Source: Hydractinia symbiolongicarpus
Lineage: Eukaryota; Cnidaria; Hydrozoa; Anthoathecata; Hydractiniidae
Assembly (NCBI RefSeq): GCF_029227915.1
Contig: NC_079879.1
Span: 3,908,001 to 3,972,000, forward strand
Direction of reading: 5' to 3'
DNA length: 64,000 nt
Position numbers and translations under genes: made by a program. Position 1 is the first letter of the stretch. Each line of letters begins with the position of its first letter. The notes under the pieces were generated by a model. That model was not told the origin of the DNA. It saw nothing but the letters and a program-made list of their open reading frames with translations, and made no database searches. Positions 45,770 to 55,800 of the stretch are shown here, in pieces.

Positions 45770-46940
45770 GCCCTTAACACAGTCTTATACGAATTTGCTC
45801 CAGAAGCTCTCAAGGCAGAAAAAACAGCTGTTCCTATTGTACCCTCACGATCGATCCGATATGGACCTGATCAATGCGGAAAAACGAATATAATCGATAA
45901 ATGGGATCCCATAAAGGCACAGCTAAGGAAGTCAGAACATGCAGAACAAGTACCGCTGGAACATCTAGGATCCTAAAGTAGCACACAGAATATGCCAGAC
46001 CGCGTGTAATAAACATGTCCATGATACTTGTAATATAATTTGTGGGAGCGTAAGCAGTGGAAGCGCTTGACCACCAAGAATTGTTTAATTGGACCAACTT
46101 TCCCGGTCCCGGAGGCAGTAAGCGAGATAGCGACAAATTTAAGTTGCGTGATAGACGACTTCAAAAAAAATTAGGCGCTTGGCAGCACCTGCTTAGAGAA
46201 AGCTTTAGTACAGAAAGTACTAGTTGGACTCTAAAATACAACAAAAAAATGTGTTCTTGTAAACTTACCATTTAATGTCTTACCTGCTGAACTAGAGAAC
46301 TGCAGCTTTCGCGAAGTTCTCAAGGATTCGTAACATAAAAACAACATACGGAGATGTGAAAACAACGCCTTGTTTTGATATATAAGAAGGCGGCTTAAGC
46401 ATCTCCCTCAGTAGATTGAAAAAAATTCCACCATTGTTTGTGATATCAGATGGCGCCATAGAGATTGTGTGTAGAAGTCGGAAACTTAGAATCATAGCAT
46501 TGAAAATGTGGCTTGCAGTGAAAAATGTAGAAACACTGCAAGATGAGGTTCAAGAGCTTCGCCAGCTAAATAATATACAGCGTGAAGCTATTGCGTTCCT
46601 TGGAGATTATGTTTATACTAAGGGTCGGATGGTAGTGTGGCTGCAGACACGGTCTGCGACTCTCCGGAACCAGGTCGCGGTTCTACGACCACGCACCTAA
46701 CCTTTAAAGCCATTAGAAAGGAAACGGTATGGTGTGAATCCAAAAAAAATAATGGTGACGCCTACCCCTATCTTGCCATCTGTGGCCAGCAGAGGTATGT
46801 TGCACAAAAGATTTGGAACAAAACTTACAGGTTTTCCTAGTGGTGGTATTTTTAGAACCTGCGAATGCAATAGTCCACTATAAATGGCTTCAAGAGCGTC
46901 GCTGTATGGGGGTAAATCCTGACCGTCCAAGGCATTTTAG
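45770..46940. mobile_element. Probable continuation of the decayed Polinton-like element
   Basis: Directly after the hAT right end, a plus frame (45776-45973) reads YEFAPEALKAEKTAVPIVPS and KTNIIDKWDPIKAQLRKSEH. Its GC content and codon texture are like those of 27.7-31.9 kb and unlike the surroundings. Further open blocks are at 46416-46700 (plus; a coiled-coil-like TLQDEVQELRQLNNIQREAI) and 46697-46930 (minus). No family name is certain. That these two parts were once joined is an inference from the insertion at GGCCCT. Confidence 0.4.
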
Positions 46941-47439
46941 GCTTGGTCGGAACTCCATACACCATCGCATCTTAGAGCTCGCTGAGTAGGCTTTTGTATA
47001 GTTCGTGCACACAAAACTCTGGCTGGCCTTCATATGACTACCAACTTCAATTATATTAAGCACGCAACCCTATTCAACATATGTTGTGGGAGTGTGAGAA
47101 CGAAGTTGCTATTTTCACGTGATTTCTCTTTCTATCCATTTTCTGTAAAAAGTTTTAAGCGGAGTTTTTAATTTGAACGTGACAGTCATATATGACGAAG
47201 AAAGTGTGTGTTTTTTCTGATTATTTCCTGTAAAAGTTGGCGACTGATGAGGGACTTGATAATCTAGTTTGGTTACATATTGATTTGATTTGCTTGGATA
47301 CAAGATTACTTTAAACAGAGATTAATTGTACTCTGCAGGGACGGGTTGTTTTTAGACTTCTCATCAAAGCAAACTTTCAATTTGACTGTTAATACACTTT
47401 GCAGACTGTATCTTATTTTACCGCCGACAAGAATACTAA
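46941..47439. other. No recognisable gene
   Basis: Mixed-composition then AT-rich sequence with short chance frames only. Confidence 0.3.
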
Positions 47440-47770
47440 AAGATAATGTATTATTGGAACTAAAAACGAACACAACTCTTTAACGACGTTTCGGCCGTAC
47501 GACGGCCATTTTCAAGTATAGCTATTTACAATTGACAAATTCAACACTATATACAAAATATCGTACGATATATCATCGTACGATCAAATATTCCGTAGGG
47601 GCAAGTCAATTATCTGAAAATAGAAATAATGGCATTGATGCAATATTTCTATTAAGAATTGGCTTATCCCTACGGATTAACAAACTTTCCTTCAGTTCCA
47701 AATCAAAATTATTAGATGCGGAGGAGATAATAGAAAAATTATCTAAAGATGGTCTATTTTTACTGTAATG
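47440..47770 (-). pseudogene. Penelope-like retroelement 3' fragment (GIY-YIG C-terminus)
   Basis: The minus frame ending in TGA at 47606-47608 reads NFDLELKESLLIRRDKPILN followed by RNIASMPLFLF. It matches the C-terminal end of GIY-YIG-containing Penelope-like proteins ('LxxxESLxIxxxKPxLN..S.PLxLF'). Downstream on the same strand (about 47510-47440) is the CGAAACGTCGTTAAAGAGTT tail often found at such 3' ends. The reverse transcriptase part is absent, as expected for a 5'-truncated copy. Confidence 0.6.
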
Positions 47771-48678
47771 TATTATTATTCGAAAAATACGATAACAAAG
47801 TAGAAAATCATAAAAAAATAATTACTTGATAACAAGTTATCTATATTTTGACAACAGTGTGCGTATAATTCCTTGTACCTTGCTCTTGAGAGTGGGATCT
47901 GGTTAATACACATTGTTTTTTTATTATGTGCGAGGATAAGGATAACGTCAATAACGGAGATCTTACTTGACTCGTTTTGGAGCCCTTTAATAAAGTGTTT
48001 TCTATAATTTTGACATTACAAAGAATTCTTACCTAACTTATGTGTATCTTTCGAATTTTTTTTAAAAACAACCAAAATTATCCCCTAAAAATAGCAATCT
48101 GCAGTATTTATTTTACTACTTTCAAATTTTTTTTTTTTAAATACGTACAATCTTGCTTGAACATAGATTTGTAACCACTTTGTATATACCTTGATGTTGC
48201 CGCTCTTTTAAAGCTATCTGTTTTTCTAATAACTTTGGCGACAACTAATTATACTTAAGTATTCTATGTACACTTTTATCAATACATTATAATTGCTGCA
48301 TATAAAAATGAATTAATCTACGCATCCGAATAATCTCAAAATTAAATAAATAATTAAATTCTATACTCTGTCCGAATAGAGTTATACACTGGTATCATCG
48401 GGAACATGTAATAGCTTTAATTAAGATTAACATTTGAACTTGAAACTTACCACACAACATTGTTTCATGAAGAGGAATCATTCTGTAAATTTTGGGCACG
48501 TGATTTTCCGATTTCTTTTTTTTCTCTTTTATATTTTACCCAAAAATCATTAAAATTTGGATTTGAGCTTTTTTTATGCGAACTAATATTGTTCTGTCAA
48601 AACGTTTAAACAGAATGTGAAAACTCTATCTGAAACTAAAGTATATGAAGTAAGGCAGACATTTCGGACAAAGCGTTT
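47771..48678. other. No recognisable gene
   Basis: AT-rich non-coding sequence with poly-T runs. No element edges recognised. Confidence 0.3.
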
Positions 48679-48905
48679 AACCCTATATGCGGATTCCGCC
48701 CCCTGACGTTTTTTTTAATAGCTCCTTATTGTTATGTTATATGGCTATGAAACTTACTGAGTTTCAATACTTATCTATTAGACATCTGCATGCCAAATTC
48801 TTAGGTCCCATACCTTTCAGAGGAATTGATATTGGCCATTACTCGAAACTACCGCCAAAAATCTCTATGTAATCCTCATATTGGGGAAAATTTAATAACT
48901 CCTGT
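48679..48905 (+). repeat. TTAACCCTAT dispersed repeat, end fragment
   Basis: Begins TTAACCCTATATGCGGATTC, then a C-run. The next about 200 bases are nearly collinear with 43385-43598 (shared CTCCTTATTG, TGGCTATGAAACTTA, GATATTGGCCATTACTC). No second terminus was found. Confidence 0.6.
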
Positions 48906-50441
48906 TAGTAAATAATGGAACATGTATATAAAAAGGCTTTTAAGGAAGAAATTAATGATTATATAGTACAATTTTTAGAACTTTAAACTTCGAACTCCTT
49001 TATAATAATAGTCGTCGTCTTCTATCTGTGTGTCAGCCTGTTGCGGAAAGACGAAAAATGCGATATAGAAAGGACGGGCGACCCCATGGATATTTCCACG
49101 TGTTGACGACTAGTTTAGCCAAAAAATTCTTAAAAGTTAGTTCACGCTTTTTATAAGAGCCAGAAAAATCTGCTTTGCGGTCGGCTATTCTTATTTTCAA
49201 AGTATTTTTAACCCATAAGAACATAACTGTCAACCTTATTTCCACCGCCTTTTGTATTTTTGTCGCTTTCCCAATATGAAAAAGAACCAATAGCCGTTGG
49301 AAACGAGGTTGCATAATTTTAAAATTCAGCCTTATTTTGTACTTATTTATGGGACGTGCTTATGAATAGCGTTGTAATGCCGATATAAATATTACATAGC
49401 AGTCAATATACATGAAAAAAGAACAACCGAAAGTAAAAAATATATTATTTAGAAAAAATTGTAAGGGAATTCGTTTCCATAAATGTTCTTATCTTATGGA
49501 AAAATTTAGAAGTGTTTTAGTTGTACAAGCAACTATGTGAGCCTGTGGCTTTCTTATTTTGGTCTATTTTAAAAATCAGAGGCTTGTGTTTTTCAAAGAG
49601 ACTTATGTAAATTTCGTGTTTTTTTAAATACCCTGTCACCCGAGTATATATTATTTTGCGTTCTTTTCTCCTGGATGGCTCTTTTTCTCGCGTTCTAATT
49701 TACAAGAAGTACTGGATATGGGAGGACAAGGAAAGTTTTAACCACAATGTTGCTTCCCCTACACCTGCAGAACTGTATCAATGTATGATACACTTTCCTT
49801 TTTTTTTCATGACGAAGACAACGATTTCTTGGTAATTTCAACCCAGGACATTGTGTCCTTTATCAAGCTACGGTACTCCTCACTGAACATTAGGAAATTA
49901 TTGGGAAGTTCATCTCGATGTGTATGTATGAAAAAGACGCTTTTGATCTATAACATTTTTATTCGAGAAGGAGTAGAAAGCTGCACGCTTAAACAAACAT
50001 GTGCTGTACAAGAACGGTGGGTTGGTTATTTAATAATTCTGCGAAAGCGCTAAACGAACACGTGTGCTTTAAAATTAGGTATGCGTCATTTGGTTGCACT
50101 TTTGCAGTGATGAGACACTCTATTTAATGGATTAGATTAAATATCTCTGGTTAATTGGTAAAACAAAAACAGCAATAAGCAGGATAAGATGAGATGGTTA
50201 TCTATGGTTTCGGCTATGATTTTTAATTGTGGGTGGTTGATTCTTGTTTTTAATCAAGCTCATGTTGACGTTTAAGAAATTAAACTACTGTAAATCTTAC
50301 TATACCTATCATCAAAAAACAAAAAGTCTAAATTTGAAAATATTTATTCAATTTTTTATTTTTACAGTTTAAAGAAAGAAAACTAATATTTGTGCAATTT
50401 AATTTCACTAGATATAAACGAAGCAACAAAAAATTCTGACT
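48906..50441. other. No recognisable gene
   Basis: AT-rich. The 90-residue plus frame at 49781-50053 and the minus frame at 49033-49314 show no recognised domain. Segments near 49370 and 49620 look like old repeats. Confidence 0.3.
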
Positions 50442-50500
50442 TTAACCCTATTCGGTCCGAGGTTTTTCGAACGTACTATGACCGGATTGGAGGCAGATTT
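50442..50500 (+). repeat. TTAACCCTAT dispersed repeat, terminus
   Basis: TTAACCCTATTCGGTCCGAG followed by GTTTTTCGAAC..ACTATGA is nearly the same as the minus-strand terminus at 44017. It may be a solo end or the left end of a longer unit reaching to 53604. Confidence 0.5.
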
Positions 50501-51054
50501 AGCTATCGTCTGTACATTACTGTTATAATACTTTCCAAATGTATTTATGTGGCTATGTACATTTATTTTCAATATTTTCAACTATTTCCTTGCCTTCACT
50601 TTTTCTAACATTTAAAAATGTCTTTATCGTTTGTTTGCTTTGCTCCGCTGTTTTTAATTTTTAGTTTGTATCCTCAACGTATAACTCGAGGGGAATGTTA
50701 CGAATATTAATACCCAATTAGATTACGACAATAATCAGTCGGTGCCATGGCTAATTCTTTCCGTCGTCCAAGAATTCAGAAAAGAGAAAAAGGCCTGGTG
50801 GATGACGCTGGTGGTAACCGGCTATTAATTTCTAAAACAATTTTGTCTTTAAACAGGTCGTATTAAGTATTATCCATATAATTACGCCTTATTTCTACAT
50901 TACTAATACATTTTGCATGATAACTATGCCGAGCGGTTAATTATTTAATTAAACTGTTCAAGCGTAAACTATCTGCTCAACTGAATTGTTAGCTACTTGC
51001 ACACTAAATAAATATCCCTCAGTTGGAAGGGTAATTTCCAGAAAGAAAGTCAAA

Positions 51055-52413
51055 ATGAAATTTTTCAAAATAATACCTATTGTATTTCTGCTTGCGTGTG
51101 AGCATACATCAACTGGTAATGATGTTGATGAAGATGAATATGAACATGATGAATATGCCGTTAGCAGATATGACGTCGGTGACGACAAAATGATGGACCG
51201 ACAGAATGTGTTTAGCCGATCTTCCCCTTGGCCTATTGGAGACGCCAAACAGATGGAACGACAGAATGTGTTTAGCCGATCTTCCCCTTGGCCTATTGGA
51301 GACGCCAAACAGATGGAACGACAGAATGTGTTTAGCCGATCTTCCCCTTGGCCTATTGGTGACGCCAAACAGATGGAACGACAGAATGTGTTTAGCCGAT
51401 CTTCCCCTTGGCCTATTGGAGACGCCAAACAGATGGAACGACAGAATGTGTTTAGCCGATCTTCCCCTTGGCCTATTGGAGACGCCAAACAGATGGAACG
51501 ACAGAATGTGTTTAGCCGATCTTCCCCTTGGCCTATTGGAGACGCCAAACAGATGGAACGACAGAATGTGTTTAGCCGATCTTCCCCTTGGCCTATTGGT
51601 GACGCCAAACAGATGGAACGACAGAATGTGTTTAGCCGATCTTCCCCTTGGCCTATTGGAGACGCCAAACAGATGGAACGACAGAATGTGTTTAGCCGAT
51701 CTTCCCCTTGGCCTATTGGAGACGCCAAACAGATGGAACGACAGAATGTGTTTAGCCGATCTTCCCCTTGGCCTATTGGAGACGCCAAACTGATGGAACG
51801 ACAGAATGTGTTTAGCCGATCTTCCCCTTGGCCTATTGGAGACGCCAAACAGATGGAACGACAGAATGTGTTTAGTCGATCTTCCCCTTGGCCTATTGGA
51901 GACGCCAAACAGATGGAACGACAGAATGTGTTTAGCCGATCTTCCCCTTGGCCTATTGGAGATGCCAAACAGAAGGAACGACAGAATGTGTTTAGCCGGT
52001 CTTCCCCTTGGCCTATTGGAGACGCCAAACAGATGAAACGACAGAATGTATTTAGCCGATCTTCCCCTTGGCCTATTGGTGACGCCAAACAGATGGAACG
52101 ACAGAATGTGTTTAGCCGATCTTCCCCTTGGCCTATTGGAGACGCCAAACAGAAGGAACGACAGAATGTGTTTAGCCGATCTTCCCCTTGGCCTATTGGA
52201 GACGCCAAACAGAAGGAACGACAGAATGTGTTTAGCCGGTCTTCCCCTTGGCCTATTGGAGACGCCAAACAGATGGAACGACAGAATGTGTTTAGCCGAT
52301 CTTCCCCTTGGCCTATTGGAGACGCCAAACAGATGAAACGACAGAATATGTTTAGCCAATTTCCCCTTAGGCCTCTTGGAGACGACAAAATGATGAAGAA
52401 ACAATACGCATAG
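51055..52413 (+). CDS. Secreted precursor with twenty 20-aa tandem repeats, 452 aa
   Basis: Starts at the ATG in AAAATGAAA. Residues 1 to about 22 are a signal peptide (hydrophobic IIPIVFLLAC core). Then comes an acidic leader (DVDEDEYEHDEY), and from about residue 43 nineteen nearly identical units QNVFSRSSPWPIGDAKQMER plus one diverged unit (QFPLRPLG). The array is bracketed by DDKMMDR before and DDKMMKK after. The only cysteine lies in the signal peptide region. Single Arg residues (FSR, MER), a Gln that could become pyroglutamate and a Gly in PWPIG suggest a multi-copy peptide precursor. However, Gly is followed by Asp, not by the usual basic pair. Alternatives are a structural, mucus or venom-gland-type repeat protein. 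Units are nearly identical in DNA (mostly GGA/GGT changes), so copies are young or homogenised. No family is recognised. Confidence 0.85.
   Translation: MKFFKIIPIVFLLACEHTSTGNDVDEDEYEHDEYAVSRYDVGDDKMMDRQNVFSRSSPWPIGDAKQMERQNVFSRSSPWPIGDAKQMERQNVFSRSSPWPIGDAKQMERQNVFSRSSPWPIGDAKQMERQNVFSRSSPWPIGDAKQMERQNVFSRSSPWPIGDAKQMERQNVFSRSSPWPIGDAKQMERQNVFSRSSPWPIGDAKQMERQNVFSRSSPWPIGDAKQMERQNVFSRSSPWPIGDAKLMERQNVFSRSSPWPIGDAKQMERQNVFSRSSPWPIGDAKQMERQNVFSRSSPWPIGDAKQKERQNVFSRSSPWPIGDAKQMKRQNVFSRSSPWPIGDAKQMERQNVFSRSSPWPIGDAKQKERQNVFSRSSPWPIGDAKQKERQNVFSRSSPWPIGDAKQMERQNVFSRSSPWPIGDAKQMKRQNMFSQFPLRPLGDDKMMKKQYA
51181..52380 (+). repeat. Exact-period 60-bp coding tandem array, 20 units
   Basis: Sixty-base units begin at 51181 and every 60 bases to 52321. 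Variation is minor: GGA or GGT at the end of the Gly codon, CAG to CTG at 51791 (Q to L), ATG to AAG in the units starting 51961, 52141 and 52201 (M to K), GAA to AAA at two units near the 3' end (52021 and 52321), and a diverged last unit. No length change occurs in any unit, so the reading frame is preserved throughout. Confidence 0.97.
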
Positions 52414-52659
52414 CGAATTTTTGGTAAAGACACCAATAATTAATGTTATTGTTTTTATAATGAACACGTGTTATTAGCTAACTAACCTATATTGCATTCA
52501 CCACGTATTGAAACCTCATGAAGTAAACAAGAGGGCTTGTTATATGAAATTTTGTATTTGCGTATTTTTAAGCAGCTTCCTTCTTTTAACGTCGTCTTCG
52601 TTTTCTTGTTACTAGTCTTTTGTCTTTATGTTTTTTTGCTTTAAAGTTTTTATTTTATA

Positions 52660-53335
52660 CTAGTCGATAAAGCCCGTGGAAAAATCCACGAAAAAGAAGC
52701 CTCATTTAAATTTTGATGACGTACGCAACCCATCCATAAAAAAATAATTTAGAACCTTGTTTTCACGTTGCCTCGATTGGTAGAGCTTATAATGCTGATC
52801 AAGAAATTGGATATGATCATGCGTTTTTATGAGCGGTTAATGAGATATAAGAATTTAAAAATTTTGCTGACGTCAGCAATAGCCTGTCAAAACCTAAAAA
52901 CATTTTAGGCATTTATATGCCGGTTGCATTCATCTTATAGAACTTGAAATGTTCAAAATGATCAAGAAAATTTATAGGAACACGTATAAAAGGTTGCAGA
53001 GATACTGGGGTTTGAAGGTTTGTGATGACGTCATCAACTCGTCCATTTCGAAACAGATTCGGGGACCCAGGTTTGGGAAACTTACCCAAATTGGTCGCAG
53101 GTTGTCCCTATACTCACACGGTGAAAATCATTGACATCACCACCTTGTGTCCAAGTTATTTGGCCTCAAAGTTTTAGATGCATTGTAACGGCTTCATTAA
53201 TTTAAAATCCGATATTGGCGTTAAAATAGTGTTATTGACGTCGCCCCGTAACGTCAGAAAATTTAACATATTAGACATGCATTTTTCCACTTTGCCTGTT
53301 ACAAACAAACACAGTCTCTGTATTATTATAAGAGA
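52660..53335 (-). mobile_element. Helitron-like non-autonomous element, family A, copy 3
   Basis: On the minus strand it begins TCTCTTATAATAATACAGAG at 53335 after an A. It ends with hairpin GTGGATTTTTCCAC, 12 bases, then CTAG (52660-52663) followed by T. All four Helitron end rules (A|TC, hairpin, CTAG, T) are met. The length is 676 bases. The interior has repeated GATGACGTCA-type and GATCAAGAAA..ATAGGA..CGT blocks and no Rep/helicase gene. Confidence 0.72.
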
Positions 53336-53514
53336 TTCACGAAAGTAAAAAAAAACACCATTTAAAATTTATATAAAAGTAGTCTTTTATGGTTAATAGT
53401 TTTTTCTCTTTTTAGTTCATTTTTAATGCAGCGTTTTCGAATTTAAGATTTTTTTCATCAAATTGTTTATTAATACCTGGACAACACTTGTAGTAAGTTT
53501 CAGGTCCAACGGAC

Positions 53515-53604
53515 AACAATTTTAGAAATTACACAGGGGGGGTCGAATCAGCCCCCCCCCCAGCATTGAGGAGCCCCCAAAAAACCCAGCAGGAATAGGG
53601 TTAA
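53515..53604 (-). repeat. TTAACCCTAT dispersed repeat, terminus
   Basis: On the minus strand it starts TTAACCCTATTCCTGCTGGG at 53604, then a G-run. Orientation is opposite to the 50442 terminus. Confidence 0.5.
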
Positions 53605-53619
53605 TTCGTTGGGATAAAG

Positions 53620-54370
53620 TTTTTTACCTGCAATAAATTTTCAACCTTGTGTTAACAACAGGGTGTTTTGTGTGTTTTTTTATTTAAATTAAAGTTGCGA
53701 TAATTTTTTTAGGAAAAACCTATTACACGTGCTTGGTCCGGTGTCATGATTAATTTGTTAAGGTTTACTCAAACTTATTTCGCATAAATAAAATAATATT
53801 AACTAATTTTTTTTTGTTATGACTGGGCAACAATATGGTACAACCGAAACACTATAACATTGTGTGAGATTTACTCGATTCATGACATATTCTGCATACC
53901 TGTAATAAAGCGCTCCAATTATGGAATTTTTTTAGCTGAATGGAGTAACGACTGGATTTTTCCGTTGTTTTAACACAAACCGAAGTTGCAGTAAATTTTT
54001 TTTGAAAAGGGTATTATGTGTTCTTGGCCCGCAGTCATGATAAAGTTTTGAACTTTCATGGAAACTTATTCCCCAAAATAAAACAATATTGCCCGATTGA
54101 TTTTTCTATGACGGAGTATAAAGGAGTTGTAAACTCCGTTTTAATTTAGCTTTTGTTGCGGGAAAGTTATTTTTGAAAAATATCTTACAGTCGCAACACT
54201 ACAATTGTGTGTGCGGTCCACTTGATTTGCGACATACTGCATGCCCGTACTAAAGTGCTCCACATCACCGGGTCGCACAGTTTGCAGTTCTTATTAAGCA
54301 CTCCTCCAGGTGTTTAACAACAGTTACTTGTGGCTTAACCTAGCGTTTCGACGCTGGGTCTCCCGGCTAG
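53620..54370 (+). mobile_element. Helitron-like element, family B, copy 2
   Basis: The plus-strand 3' end is AGCGTTTCGACGCT (a perfect 5-bp stem with a 4-base loop), 11 bases, then CTAG (54367-54370) followed by T. About 700 bases are homologous in inverted orientation to 20298-21015. The 5' end is not sharply defined. No coding. Confidence 0.65.
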
Positions 54371-54793
54371 TCTATATAATAAAACGCTTGTGCTAGTAAC
54401 GATGTGAGTCCACGACACGCAATAAACGGGTCACTTTTTCATGACGTGGCGTTACGCTAAAATTTACCAAGTAAAAAACGCAAATCAAGGGGGTTACTAT
54501 TTAAATCTTTTATTCTCCTTTCTTATTACCTTAAAAAATAAAACTCTTTTTCTTTATTTTATTAAAGCTAATTTTTATTATATTCTCAAATGTTTTTATT
54601 TGTTTCTTTGTCTTAAAAGCCTCGTTGGTCGTTATAGATAGAATAATTTAATTTTACCCCCGGCTTACCATGTGCGCGCCTTATCTCACGGAGACAAAGT
54701 TTATCAACTGAAAAAAGAAAACTGAAGCAAAGAAGGTTGTCTCTTTTTCAAAGAAATCCTGAAAAAAGTTATTTCAAACAATGTTTACTCATC

Positions 54794-54952
54794 ATGAGGT
54801 TAGGTAAAAGGTTATTGGTTCCTACTATATTTTCACTTTTTGTGTTCTGGGACCAAGGTTGTATCGCATTCGAATATGAATGTAAATCGACTCTCCGATG
54901 TAAAAAACACAAATTTTGTTGTAGAGCGACTGTTGTTGTCGAGCGAAAATAA
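54794..54952 (+). CDS. Possible secreted Cys-rich small protein, 52 aa, in family C repeat
   Basis: MRLGKRLLVPTIFSLFVFWD gives a basic start and hydrophobic core typical of a signal peptide. The remainder has six cysteines in the pattern C-x6-C-x5-C-x6-CC after a preceding C (CIAFEYEC, LRCKK, FCCR) and a basic tail. It starts right after TCATC, and the longer frame from 54737 adds only an unlikely upstream stretch. The inverted copy at about 61260-61470 shares the start and YEC region but has an early stop, so the frame is not kept between copies. It could be a real small secreted peptide or chance coding in a repeat. No homology is claimed. Confidence 0.35.
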   Translation: MRLGKRLLVPTIFSLFVFWDQGCIAFEYECKSTLRCKKHKFCCRATVVVERK

Positions 54953-55762
54953 AAAAATTACGTTGTTGTCAAATATTTGTTATAAAGAAGAAAAACGTAC
55001 GATGATAAAACGCCACAAGGAGAACTGATTGGAAATGTATCAGACAATTGTAGCTAGCTATACATTTTCAATTTGTTTTCTTTGGGATGAACGAAGTTTA
55101 GTAATCGAAGTAAAAAACTGATTGGACTTTTATCCAGAGAACGCTAGCTAGCAGCCTACTGAGAAAGCGAAAGAAACCAGGTGTGTTGTTTAGATTATCT
55201 GGTAGAGAATTTAGTTGAATAACGATATTTAAGCCGTTTACACTTTCAAAGCTAAACTTTCCCTTAAATATGAAGTGAAACATGTCTTGCGCCTGAACAT
55301 ATTTTTTTTTGTAAGAATATACCCAGGGTCAGTTAAGAATATCTTAAGAATATGTCCTAGCTCGATTGTTTGTTATAAATGTAAAAATAATTTGCCAATA
55401 GCTATATCAAGCTTTATTTTATTAAGGCATTATATATTTTCAGGACATGGACATGCTAGGAATATATTCGGAATAATGAGGATAGTATTTGTCAAAATGT
55501 TAAGAACATTAAGGCTGAAACGGAAAAATTCTTATAAAATACACGGTGCATATCATGAGAAGAATTTACATAAACTGTAAATGTATTTTTTCCGTTGTTA
55601 CTGTTTTTAACACTACAAACTGTGTAATTTAGTCGTTATAAAAAAACTAAACCTAAATCCTAAATCTGTTACGTTACAATCGTTTGAAATATATTCGATT
55701 CTGAAATTAAAAAACGCTGCATTGAGATCTCCTTTGATTTTATGCGTGATTTTCCAAATTAT

Positions 55763-55800
55763 AAGTTTGGGTCTGTTCTTTGAAGAACAGACCCAAACTT
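55763..55800. repeat. Perfect 18-bp inverted repeat (hairpin)
   Basis: AAGTTTGGGTCTGTTCTT (55763-55780), two-base loop, then its exact complement to 55800. The matching site in the inverted family C copy (about 60361-60391) keeps the outer arms but has a changed centre. Confidence 0.9.

Noticed and set aside
31898-45774. Clean 8-bp hAT target duplication
   Set aside because: Only GGCCCT is shared and it overlaps the terminal G, so an exact 8-bp duplication cannot be claimed.
51181-52380. CRISPR-like array
   Set aside because: Repeats are directly tandem with no unique spacers, lie in a eukaryotic coding frame and have a 60-bp coding period.
50958-52436. Long minus-strand frames (492 and 452 aa) and extra plus-strand frames over the 60-bp array
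   Set aside because: They exist because a 60-bp repeat without stops in one copy has none in any copy. Only the plus frame from 51055 has a signal peptide, acidic leader and sensible ends.
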